A DNA stretch of 64,000 bases from Emticicia aquatilis (GTDB lineage: Bacteria; Bacteroidota; Bacteroidia; Cytophagales; Spirosomataceae): NCBI RefSeq assembly GCF_014644295.1, contig NZ_BMKK01000010.1, positions 186,001 through 250,000 of the forward strand, written 5' to 3'. Every line of letters starts with the position of its first letter. The first letter of the stretch is position 1. Shown piece by piece: positions 53,993 through 62,123 of the stretch. The notes below the pieces were generated by a model. That model did not search any database and had not been told where the DNA came from. It saw only the letters and a program-made list of their open reading frames with translations. A program made the position numbers and the translations under genes.

Positions 53993-54129
53993 TTCATTCT
54001 ACAGCTTTATGTATGAAACTCTTTCTAATTCTTTTTATAAATCAGATTCAATGATTTCAGATTCCTACGGAATGACATTGACGACGATTACGGAATAGTT
54101 GATAAAGGTAGCTTTAAGAAACAAATATT

Positions 54130-55044
54130 CTACTCACAACTACTGATTATTCGCTCTTCATGAGCATAAACATTAAATCCATCATTTCTCAAAAATCCAA
54201 TCAAAGTAACACCAAAATCCTGAGCCGTTTCGATGGCTAAACTTGATGGGGCTCCTACACAGGCAACAATCGGAATTTGTGCAGCGGCCGCCTTTTGTAT
54301 GATTTCAAAGCTTGCCCTGCTGCTCATAACCAAAATATTATTCTTTAAGGGTAAAAGATTGGCTTGAAACGCTGCACCAATGACTTTATCAAGTGCATTA
54401 TGACGACCGATGTCTTCACGGCAACGCCCCCCCGCCCCTAAAGGGGAGCTTGCATAATCAGCAATCTTTTCTTTACTTCCCTTTAGGGCAGTCTGATGGG
54501 TCGGCTGAGGGTTTATGATTAATGCCGCATGAAGCCCGCCTGTGTGCTTGAAAAATACTTGTTTTTCTTTTAGAATGTTGAGTAACGACTGAATGTAGCT
54601 GGCTGGTACTTTAAAATCATCACTCGACAATATCTTACAATGCTGCTGGATACTCTCAATCGATGCTTTGCCACAGACTCCACAACTCGAAGTTGCGTAA
54701 AAATTCCGTTCAACTTTACTTAAATCTACTTCAATACTTGGCTTTAATTCAACCCTTACGATGTTCTCTTGTGCTTGTCGGCCCGCATCTACGCAGTATC
54801 GAATACTCAATATATCATCCAACTTAGCAATGATTCCCTCTGTAAACAAAAAACCTAATGCCAGTTCAAAATCGTGGCCAGTGGGCGTTCGCATCGTAAC
54901 TGAAATGCTTTTTTGCTGCCTATTTTCCATTTCTCCAAACCCCAAACGAATTTCCAGTGGTTCTTCCCAAGCCACTAAATCGGGTATTTTTTCTACGCTT
55001 TTCGCCCCAATTTTCTTTATTTCAAAAGATTTTATTCCGTACAT
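54130..55044 (-). CDS. fdhD: Formate dehydrogenase accessory sulfurtransferase FdhD, with an inserted segment
   Basis: Needed to activate formate-dehydrogenase-type molybdoenzymes by sulfurating the cofactor. Hallmarks are TGHDFELALGFLFTEGI, the SSCGVCGK motif, GGLHAAL, REDIGRHNALDKVIG and SRASFEIIQKAAAAQIPIVACVGAPSSLAI. Between GGLHAALI and REDIGRHN there are about 32 residues where the family has about 9-10. The extra part contains NPQPTHQTALKG and SSPLGAGGR and is encoded by a hairpin-rich DNA element (see the repeat entry). The frame is kept. Confidence 0.88.
   Translation of the reverse strand: MYGIKSFEIKKIGAKSVEKIPDLVAWEEPLEIRLGFGEMENRQQKSISVTMRTPTGHDFELALGFLFTEGIIAKLDDILSIRYCVDAGRQAQENIVRVELKPSIEVDLSKVERNFYATSSCGVCGKASIESIQQHCKILSSDDFKVPASYIQSLLNILKEKQVFFKHTGGLHAALIINPQPTHQTALKGSKEKIADYASSPLGAGGRCREDIGRHNALDKVIGAAFQANLLPLKNNILVMSSRASFEIIQKAAAAQIPIVACVGAPSSLAIETAQDFGVTLIGFLRNDGFNVYAHEERIISSCE
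54424..54516. repeat. Repeat-like element inside fdhD
   Basis: cccctaaagggg (54435-54446) and ccctttaggg (54479-54488) form inverted end-like sequences around a short core; the run of C at 54427-54438 is unlike the rest of the AT-rich gene. The right part (54496-54516) nearly matches 53591-53614 at the start of the FdhF gene. Confidence 0.65.
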
Positions 55045-55102
55045 TTGTTTGTAAGTTTTGTTGATTCGACCAAATTAGTAAAACTTCTTTGATTGATAGT
55101 TG

Positions 55103-55135
55103 TTTGTTCATTAAAATGCAATTACGCTATCTTTG
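55103..55135 (+). promoter_or_regulatory. Promoter of the prolyl oligopeptidase gene
   Basis: TTTG (55103-55106), 21-bp spacer, TATCTTTG (55128-55135): a good Bacteroidota promoter about 80 bp before the start codon. Confidence 0.6.
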
Positions 55136-55153
55136 ACAAATTAGAAACTTGTC
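55135..55153. repeat. Degenerate copy of the CACAAGTT palindrome
   Basis: gacaaattagaaacttgtc keeps the palindromic ends and centre of the units at 30703-30768 and 33624, and overlaps the promoter's -7 box. Confidence 0.55.
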
Positions 55154-55215
55154 CTACAATTTATTCATCAATAACAAATACGGTCAGACGTGCCGTCGGA
55201 CCAACTTAAAAAACT

Positions 55216-57309
55216 ATGAAAAAAATTCTTATTTCTCTCTTGTTCCCCAGTTTAGCAATGGCTCAGTACAATTATCCAGTAACAAAAAAAATCGACCACA
55301 CCGACACTTATCATGGCACAACAGTTGCCGACCCATACCGATGGCTTGAAGACGACCGTTCGGCCGAAACTGCCGAGTGGGTAAAACAGCAAAATGAGGT
55401 AACGAATAAATACTTCGAGCAGATTCCGTATCGTGCAGAAATCATGAAACGTTTGGAGAAAATCTATAATTATCCAAAATATTCTTCTCCTTCACGCAAA
55501 GGTGAGTGGTTTTATTTTTATAAAAACGATGGCCTGCAAAACCAGTCGGTGCTATATCGTCAGAAAGGACTTGATGGCACACCCGAATTGGTCATTGACC
55601 CAAATAAACTTTCAGCTGATGGTACTACGCGTTTAGTACAGTTTGTATTATCGAAAGATGGAAAATATGGTGCAATGGCATTATCGAAAGGTGGTTCTGA
55701 CTGGCAAGATATTGTAATTATGGACATGGCCACGAAGCAAAACCTCAGCGAAAAACTTGAATGGGTGAAGGTTTCGGGTATTTCTTGGCAAGGAAATGGT
55801 TTTTATTATAGCCGTTATCCGAAACCAGAAGGTAGTGCTTTGGCCGCCAAAAACGAAAATCATCAAGTATTTTTCCATAAAGTAGGCACAAGTCAGGCCG
55901 ATGATGAATTGGTTTTTGAAGATAAAACTAATCCTCAACGCTTCAATGGCGTTTATACGAGCGAAGACCAAAAATTTGCATTCTTGAGCATCTCAGACCG
56001 TGGTAAAGGTAAAGATGGCAACGCTTTGTATTATAGAGCGGCTGGAGAGAAAGAATTTAAGCCAATTATTGCTGAAATTACTAATTCGAGTTATAGCATT
56101 GTTGATAATATCGGACAAGCATTTTTGGTTCAGACTAACCACAATGCTCCAAATGATAAAGTAGAAAAATTTGATATTGCTACGGGTAAATGGTCAACGA
56201 TTTTACCCGAAAAATCAGAGCCATTACAAGGTGTAAGTTCGGCGGGTGGAAAGTTATTTGCTTTGTATCTGAAAGACGTTACAACTCGTGTTTATGTCTA
56301 TGATTTCAACGGAAAGCGTGAAAATGAGGTACAACTTCCTTCTTTGGGTTCGGCAGGTGGCTTTGGTGGCGAAGCTGATGATAAATTTGTGTTTTATACA
56401 TTTAGTACCTTCAACTACCCTCCTACTATTTTCAGATATGATATTGCCAGCAAGAAAAGCACCGTTTTCCGCTCACCAGAAGTAGATTTCAAAGCAACTG
56501 ATTTCGAGACAAAACAAGTTTTTTATATGAGTAAAGATGGCACGAAAATTCCGATGTTTATTGTCTATAAAAAAGGCTTAAAACTAAACGGACAAAATCC
56601 AACCTTGCTTTATGGATACGGTGGTTTTAATGTAAACCTAAACCCAGGTTTTAGTCCAACTTTGATTCCATTTTTGGAGCAAGGTGGCGTATATGCTTCG
56701 GCTAACCTTCGTGGCGGTGGTGAATATGGCGAAAAATGGCACGAACAAGGCATGAAACTCAAAAAACAGAATGTTTTTGATGATTTTATTGCAGCAGGCG
56801 AATATCTGATTGCTCAAAAATATTGCGATAACGCACATTTGGCCATTCGTGGTGGTTCAAATGGTGGTCTTTTGGTGGGTGCGGTGATGAACCAACGTCC
56901 AGATTTGGCAAAAGTAGCCATTCCACAAGTGGGTGTAATGGACATGTTGCGTTTTCAGAAATTTACGATTGGCTGGAACTGGATTGCCGATTATGGCTCG
57001 TCGGATAATGCCGAAGAATTTAAAACTTTGTATGGTTACTCGCCAATTCATAATATTAAATCGGGCGTAAATTACCCTGCGACGCTCATCACCACGGCCG
57101 ACCATGATGATAGAGTTGTGCCAGCACACTCATTTAAGTATGCAGCTACTTTGCAAGAACTCGGTGCAGGAAGCAGCAAAAATCCGTTATTGATTAAAAT
57201 TGATACAAATTCTGGTCACGGAGCAAGTAATACGAAGAAAAACCTCGAATCAACGGCTGATATTTACGCATTTATTTGGTGGAATATGGGTTTTGTTCCG
57301 AAGTTTTAA
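55216..57309 (+). CDS. Prolyl oligopeptidase (S9A), exported
   Basis: A 697-residue exported endopeptidase (signal MKKILISLLFPSLAMAQ) that cuts after proline in short peptides. The beta-propeller (about residues 80-415) precedes the catalytic domain with RGGSNGGLLVG (Ser), TTADHDDRVVP (Asp) and NSGHGAS (His). Gate motif YRWLEDDRSAET at the N-terminus is typical. Its last 33 bp are repeated at 60977-61009. Confidence 0.95.
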   Translation: MKKILISLLFPSLAMAQYNYPVTKKIDHTDTYHGTTVADPYRWLEDDRSAETAEWVKQQNEVTNKYFEQIPYRAEIMKRLEKIYNYPKYSSPSRKGEWFYFYKNDGLQNQSVLYRQKGLDGTPELVIDPNKLSADGTTRLVQFVLSKDGKYGAMALSKGGSDWQDIVIMDMATKQNLSEKLEWVKVSGISWQGNGFYYSRYPKPEGSALAAKNENHQVFFHKVGTSQADDELVFEDKTNPQRFNGVYTSEDQKFAFLSISDRGKGKDGNALYYRAAGEKEFKPIIAEITNSSYSIVDNIGQAFLVQTNHNAPNDKVEKFDIATGKWSTILPEKSEPLQGVSSAGGKLFALYLKDVTTRVYVYDFNGKRENEVQLPSLGSAGGFGGEADDKFVFYTFSTFNYPPTIFRYDIASKKSTVFRSPEVDFKATDFETKQVFYMSKDGTKIPMFIVYKKGLKLNGQNPTLLYGYGGFNVNLNPGFSPTLIPFLEQGGVYASANLRGGGEYGEKWHEQGMKLKKQNVFDDFIAAGEYLIAQKYCDNAHLAIRGGSNGGLLVGAVMNQRPDLAKVAIPQVGVMDMLRFQKFTIGWNWIADYGSSDNAEEFKTLYGYSPIHNIKSGVNYPATLITTADHDDRVVPAHSFKYAATLQELGAGSSKNPLLIKIDTNSGHGASNTKKNLESTADIYAFIWWNMGFVPKF
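57275..57307 (+). repeat. 3' end of oligopeptidase gene, left copy of a 33-bp direct repeat
   Basis: Identical to 60977-61009 except for one base (position 57299, c versus g). It encodes WWNMGFVPKF. Confidence 0.9.
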
Positions 57310-57312
57310 TCT

Positions 57313-57359
57313 TAAATTTAGAGAATGCTCTTGTCAAACACGGGCATTCTCTAAATTTA
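57313..57359 (+). terminator. Long-stem terminator of the oligopeptidase gene
   Basis: An 18-bp stem with one G-T pair (57313-57330 with 57342-57359) around an 11-nt loop. Unusually long, AT-rich at the base. Confidence 0.8.
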
Positions 57360-57402
57360 TTATACTATCACCTTTTTTAACAACATATTTTTGGAAATTC
57401 AC

Positions 57403-58215
57403 ATGACTAAAAATCTACTTTTTTTCCTCATTTCTCTCTGTATTTTAACAGCTTGCAGCACTAACACAACCCTTATTTCAAACGTAAAAGTTAATGCCAT
57501 TAAGGAAACAGGATACCTAAACTCTGTTTCAAATATTAATGTAATAGCCAATTCTGATGAACTTCCAAATACAAATGCCATGAATCAAATGGTGGCAACT
57601 AATTCTGATATAATTTATACTGAACTTACCCACACAGCTGACATAAAATCAGAATTAATCGAATTAACTCCGTACGAAGCCAACATTGTTTATCGGGATA
57701 TTGCAAAGAAAATTGACACGCTTGCTAATTACCGTCTAAAAGTTAAAAATATGGATAATGCTACGGGGAGAAAAATACTCAAAAAGGAAATGCAATCGAC
57801 GTTTTCAGCCATGACTTTGTCAGAAAATACAATTAATATTCTGAAAACTAAAAATAAGCAATATGTATCATTTATTCTGACCTTAGGAAGTACAAGAACC
57901 TACGAAAATGCCAAAGATGCCCGGAGAGATTTTTTACTGACTAATGCGTTGGGGATATCGCTCGTTGCCACAACAGGCTTTGGGTTTTATAAGTTACCTC
58001 AAATGGTTTATTCTTGTATAAATGAGATTTTGATAATTGATGTATTCAATAATAATCTGGTATTCTATAATCAGACAATAACCCCAAACGGAGACCCTGC
58101 AAATCCCAAAGATTTAAGACAAAATATCTTTGAAGCTTTTGAAGGATACTGGGTAAAGAAAAGTGAGGATACCAAAAAATATGTTAAAGTAGAAAAAGTA
58201 AAAGACTCAAAGTAA
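57403..58215 (+). CDS. Lipoprotein, unknown function
   Basis: A 270-residue lipoprotein; the start at 57403 (MTKNLLFFLISLCILTAC) gives a clear lipobox, the frame is open four codons upstream. The rest is mixed helix and strand with no known motif (TNALGISLVATTGFGFYKLPQMVYSCINEILIID). It is in the accessory block behind the oligopeptidase gene. Confidence 0.72.
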   Translation: MTKNLLFFLISLCILTACSTNTTLISNVKVNAIKETGYLNSVSNINVIANSDELPNTNAMNQMVATNSDIIYTELTHTADIKSELIELTPYEANIVYRDIAKKIDTLANYRLKVKNMDNATGRKILKKEMQSTFSAMTLSENTINILKTKNKQYVSFILTLGSTRTYENAKDARRDFLLTNALGISLVATTGFGFYKLPQMVYSCINEILIIDVFNNNLVFYNQTITPNGDPANPKDLRQNIFEAFEGYWVKKSEDTKKYVKVEKVKDSK

Positions 58216-58249
58216 ACCTTGATTCTCAATTATCAAAAAGGCCTCGTGT

Positions 58250-58615
58250 ATGAGTTATAATATTATAGACATAGAAACTGCTGAAGACATAAAATCAAGT
58301 ATAAAAGTAAAAAAAGAGCAATTCATAAGCTTTAATCTTTCAACAGCTTATTTTTTAGATGATTCTTCTATAATCGTTCAGCCCTTAAACCCCTTTGGGA
58401 AATGCTTACACATTTTTGAAGTTGAAGCATTTGAAGTATTTATTACTAAGAAAGATTTTCCTACAACAGAACAAATCGAAAATCTTTACTCAGGTAATAC
58501 TGAAATTATTGATAATTTAAAAAGCTACAAAGTAACAATGCTCAACTCATTACAAAAGCTCATTTTTGATGAATTGAGCACTGAAACACCTATTGATTTT
58601 AATAAAATAACGTGA
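58250..58615 (+). CDS. Small protein of unknown function, end altered by the IS
   Basis: A 121-residue soluble protein starting MSYNIIDIETAEDIKSSIKVKKEQ. Its last two codons and stop lie inside the left inverted repeat of the IS982 remnant, so the natural C-terminus was probably longer. No domain recognised; similar to no neighbour apart from the MSYNI start shared with 25214. Confidence 0.6.
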   Translation: MSYNIIDIETAEDIKSSIKVKKEQFISFNLSTAYFLDDSSIIVQPLNPFGKCLHIFEVEAFEVFITKKDFPTTEQIENLYSGNTEIIDNLKSYKVTMLNSLQKLIFDELSTETPIDFNKIT

Positions 58616-59292
58616 GTTCGGGATTGTAAATAATGTCAAAAGGGCTAAAAAATGAGATATTTGTGGTATCTGACACCCAAAACTCAAATTAAAGCCCTAT
58701 GATAGAGCTAAATAACGAACCGCGGCGGCGGACCGCTTCATAGATAGCAAAAAGCTTCCCGTTTGTGATAATCGAAGAATTCATCGCTACGGCGAACCCT
58801 TCAAATAAAGTTTTTAAAGTCTTTGCAAAACATGGAAAATCTTCAATTGGGTGGTTCTATGGTTTAAAAACACATCTGATTATCAACAACTTAGGTCAAA
58901 TTATAAATTTTGGCTTAACACATGCCAGTGTATCTGATAATAATGAAAACCTGTTAAAACAAATGCTTAAAGGACTCAAAGTAAAATGTTTTGGTGATAA
59001 AGGGTATATTTCAAAACTATTTAGCTTTTTCTATGAACAAGGGTTAGAATTAGTCCATAAAGTTCGAGCTAATATGAAAAATCAAATAATGAATCTTAAT
59101 GATAAAATCAATCTAAAAAAACGAGCTTTGATTGAATCAGTAAATGATATTTTAATGACGGTTTTTGATATTGAACATACTCGCCATCATAATCCTATAA
59201 ATGCGATTGCTCATACTTTTGGGGCATTAATTGTATATTTACGATGAAAAGCCAACCGTTTTTATTCAAAAGTAATCCCGAGCTCACGTTAT
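58607..59292 (+). mobile_element. IS982-family element, internally deleted
   Basis: Terminal inverted repeats of 19 nt with one mismatch: ataacgtgagttcgggatt (58607-58625) and the complement of 59274-59292. The element is only 686 bp where a complete one would be about 1 kb. No target duplication is certain. Confidence 0.8.
58699..59247 (+). pseudogene. IS982-family transposase, broken
   Basis: Starts ATG at 58699 (M-I-E-L-N-N), then a GC-rich junction, then a frame with FIDSKKLPVCDNRRIH (58737 on), an IS982 catalytic-region signature, and from 58804 another frame with NKVFKVFAKHGKSSIGWFYGLKTHLIIN to the end (IEHTRHHNPINAIAHTFG). At least two frameshifts and the loss of about the first half make it non-functional. 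The 160-codon open frame from 58765 is only its C-terminal part. Confidence 0.82.
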
Positions 59293-59421
59293 ACTTATTA
59301 AAATTGCAGTGTAATAAGTAAATTGGAAACTTTTTGTTGCAAACAAAAAATAAAACTTGCAATAATATTCATAGAAGTTTATTATTCTAAAAAGTCTATT
59401 AATTTTCATACAATACTCCCT

Positions 59422-60957
59422 ATGCAAAAGTCTATTTTAATTTTAACTACTCTTTTTCTGTTCAATTTTCTTCCAATTCAAGCACAATTACCCACTTTAT
59501 TTCAGGATTCCTATGATGGAAACGGGGTTGTTCCTTCTACGAGTAATTTATTCGCTTGGAAAGATAATTTGTATATGAGCCGTTCGGTGGGTAGCATATA
59601 TGGTGGAAGCACAAATTTATGGAAATTTGATAATATCCAAAGTACTACAGTATTAGCTAATATAAACATCCGTAGTGCAGTAACATCAACTAATTACATG
59701 ATGTTTCATTGTTATATTCCTGCAAATGATGTTGTTCCAAAATTGGCTTTTACTAAAACAGGCAACAATAATGATTTTGTATATTCCAGTCAGCGTGGAG
59801 TAATGAATTATGCAATTGCCAAAAATGATACTTTTTATATAAGTGTTGCAGACAATAATTATAATTACAAATTTTGGAGAATGATTCCAACGGCAAATGG
59901 CGTTTCCGAAACCATGTTTTCGACGCCAAATAACCTATGGATTGAGAAACATTGTTATTATAAAAATGACATTTATTTCATTGGTGTCATTTATAATAGC
60001 TCAAACTTAACTCGATATCTTTACAGAATAAGAAATAATCAAGTACAATTAATACGTTCGAATATCTATGATATTCAATTTTTAGATAATGAAATGTACG
60101 TATCAACTTACGGAGGATATTTTTATTATTTAGATAAGGGGACTATTGACAATAATGGTTTCATCACTTGGAAAAATTTGAAATACTACACTCCAAATGA
60201 AGGCTCCTACATGGGATTGCTAAAAAATTTCACAATATTTAAAAACAAATTCTATTTCGTTTGCAGCTTGGCGTTTGTAGGCGAACAACTATGTTATGTT
60301 TCTAATGACTCAATCAAGGTTGTTAAACTGAATAATTACAGCACAAATGAAGTCAACATACTAGGGCAAGTAAACGACAAAATAATTTTTGAATCAAGAA
60401 ATTTAGATGATGAAGGAAAACGTTTATGTCTTTGGGCATCAGATGGAACAGCCAACGGAACAAAAATAATAAACTATGATGTAAGAACAACTCTATCAGG
60501 TTATTATAACCCATATAATGGTGGAGAAAAGAGGCCTGCAAATTTTCAAAACCGTATCTTTTTCTTAGGAACAACTAACAAAGAAGGAGAAGAAGTTTGG
60601 TTTACAGATGGTACATCAGCTGGCACAAAAATGCTCATGGATATTAACCCTGGAACAGCAAGCTCAAGACCTACCGACTTTATTGCATTTAATAACCGAT
60701 TATATTTTACGGCTTTTCACCCTACTTATGGTAGTGAACTTTGGTATTTCCAACCAAATTGTTTATCTGAAAGAAATATTTCTGGTGTCTCGATTCAAAA
60801 TGAAGGCTCACTTGACTATCTAAATTCTACACAGAAAATAACTGGAAATGTAAATCGTGAATATAAAGCCAGTAAAGCATTTATACTTAACAATGGTTTT
60901 GAGGTAGAAACTGGCTCAGTTTTTAAAACAGTTCTTGATTATGGATGTCAATACTAA
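59422..60957 (+). CDS. Exported ELWxTDGT-repeat protein
   Basis: A 511-residue secreted protein; start at 59422 (MQKSILILTTLFLFNFLPIQAQ, signal peptide) rather than the open frame's first ATG at 59323. The middle has the ELW/GT repeats of hyalin-like Bacteroidota proteins (CLWASDGTANGTKIINYDV, VWFTDGTSAGTKMLMDINPG, FHPTYGSELWYF). The C-terminal 50 residues (KITGNVNREYKASKAFILNNGFEVETGSVFKTVLDYGC) are the three-stranded 3-coathanger-type end domain that often decorates surface proteins. No T9SS tail of the usual type. Probably surface exposed. Confidence 0.83.
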   Translation: MQKSILILTTLFLFNFLPIQAQLPTLFQDSYDGNGVVPSTSNLFAWKDNLYMSRSVGSIYGGSTNLWKFDNIQSTTVLANINIRSAVTSTNYMMFHCYIPANDVVPKLAFTKTGNNNDFVYSSQRGVMNYAIAKNDTFYISVADNNYNYKFWRMIPTANGVSETMFSTPNNLWIEKHCYYKNDIYFIGVIYNSSNLTRYLYRIRNNQVQLIRSNIYDIQFLDNEMYVSTYGGYFYYLDKGTIDNNGFITWKNLKYYTPNEGSYMGLLKNFTIFKNKFYFVCSLAFVGEQLCYVSNDSIKVVKLNNYSTNEVNILGQVNDKIIFESRNLDDEGKRLCLWASDGTANGTKIINYDVRTTLSGYYNPYNGGEKRPANFQNRIFFLGTTNKEGEEVWFTDGTSAGTKMLMDINPGTASSRPTDFIAFNNRLYFTAFHPTYGSELWYFQPNCLSERNISGVSIQNEGSLDYLNSTQKITGNVNREYKASKAFILNNGFEVETGSVFKTVLDYGCQY

Positions 60958-60976
60958 ATAAATTGTTTTACTTAAT

Positions 60977-61009
60977 TTTGGTGGAATATGGGTTTTGTTG
61001 CGAAGTTTT
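60977..61009 (+). repeat. Right copy of the 33-bp direct repeat (oligopeptidase 3' end)
   Basis: Matches 57275-57307 at 32 of 33 positions, including codons for W-W-N-M-G-F-V and K-F and a stop. It has no gene in front of it. Confidence 0.9.
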
Positions 61010-61015
61010 GAAATT

Positions 61016-61054
61016 AAAATCTGTGCGAAACACAATCAATTTCGCTCAGATTTT
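61016..61054 (+). terminator. Terminator-like hairpin after the right repeat copy
   Basis: aaaatctgtgcgaaa (61016-61030) pairs with tttcgctcagatttt (61040-61054) with one mismatch, then T. It follows the repeat as the long terminator follows the oligopeptidase gene, though sequences differ. It may also serve the convergent coiled-coil gene. Confidence 0.7.
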
Positions 61055-61065
61055 TCTAAAATATA

Positions 61066-61914
61066 TCATACCGACTCAACAAGCTCTCTAAAATTATTTT
61101 CCTTTTCCTGATAGAGGTTTTGTTGAATACTTTTTTCAGCAATTAGTTTTTCTTTCAACAAAATTATTGAATCACGAAGCGATAAAGTAGAATTGTAGGC
61201 ATCGACAATCTTATCTTTGATAAGTATATCTACAAAAAAACTATCAAAAAAATAATCAATAAATTCTGATGAAGTGTCAAACTTTATAGGTGAAGGAACT
61301 AAGTCTGGTTTTATATCATTTAACTCTCTCTTTAGTTTATCTAAAACATAATTGATTTCAACAATTCCCATTTTAGCTTTTTGCATCTTTTCACGTTTTA
61401 GAAAGGTAGAAAAGCTACCTCCTCCAAACGTATCCCAGTTTGCATAAGCTTTAGCATCTTGTAAATCCTTGATTACTTTCGGCATCACACCTAACACCTT
61501 TTCAGCAGCCGAAATTACCTCTTGAATCTCTTTTATGTAAGCATCTATTTTTACTAATTCATCTTGTTTGCTAAAAATATCCAACAATTTCGGATGGTTA
61601 TTTTCCTTCAATAACTTTACTTTTTCTTGAATAAGACCCTCGTATTGAACTTTAAGCGTTTCAAAATCAAATAGTTGGGCTTCGTAAGATTTTATTTCAA
61701 GAGCAAGATGATCAACTTTATTTTGCTGACTTTCATATTGAATTTTTGCTTGATAATACTCGGCTTGTTCACGCTCCAATTCGGTAAATTTCTTATTCAA
61801 TAAATCGTACCAAATAGATTTTAGCGTAATTGTTTCAAGGTCTTTAACATCCTGAAACTCTTCGTTCATTCTACGTTTTGTAGCTTCCAATTTTTGTTGT
61901 TCGATTCGTTGCAC
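61066..61914 (-). CDS. Coiled-coil protein of unknown function, start damaged
   Basis: A 282-residue highly charged, heptad-rich protein (EREQAEYYQAKIQYESQQNKVDHLALEIKSYEAQL ... LLKEKLIAEKSIQQNLYQEKENNFRELVESV) with a short non-coiled insert (NWDTFGGGSFSTFLKREKMQKAKMG). The frame is open upstream of the GTG at 61914 for another 27 codons to a TAA at 61996-61998, and beyond that, in frame, lies an ATG at 62010 (M-I-P-D then stop). The original start was thus probably 62010 with a later nonsense change at codon 5. Any product now would need a non-ATG start. Function unknown; structural or scaffold role possible. Confidence 0.6.
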   Translation of the reverse strand: MQRIEQQKLEATKRRMNEEFQDVKDLETITLKSIWYDLLNKKFTELEREQAEYYQAKIQYESQQNKVDHLALEIKSYEAQLFDFETLKVQYEGLIQEKVKLLKENNHPKLLDIFSKQDELVKIDAYIKEIQEVISAAEKVLGVMPKVIKDLQDAKAYANWDTFGGGSFSTFLKREKMQKAKMGIVEINYVLDKLKRELNDIKPDLVPSPIKFDTSSEFIDYFFDSFFVDILIKDKIVDAYNSTLSLRDSIILLKEKLIAEKSIQQNLYQEKENNFRELVESV

Positions 61915-62123
61915 TCGCTTGGCTTCTTGCAGCTTTTGAGCAATTTGTTTTCTATTTTCGAACTTTTGACTGATTGTTAGTAATTCGGCATTGAGTTAAT
62001 CTGGTATCATGTTTTCGGTTTAATTAGGCCGTAAAACTGATACAAAAAACTGGTTTCTCAGAGTGGATTTAAGCCAAAGGAACGTTTTGAATGATATTCG
62101 GATAAAAAGAACGATGAATTTAT

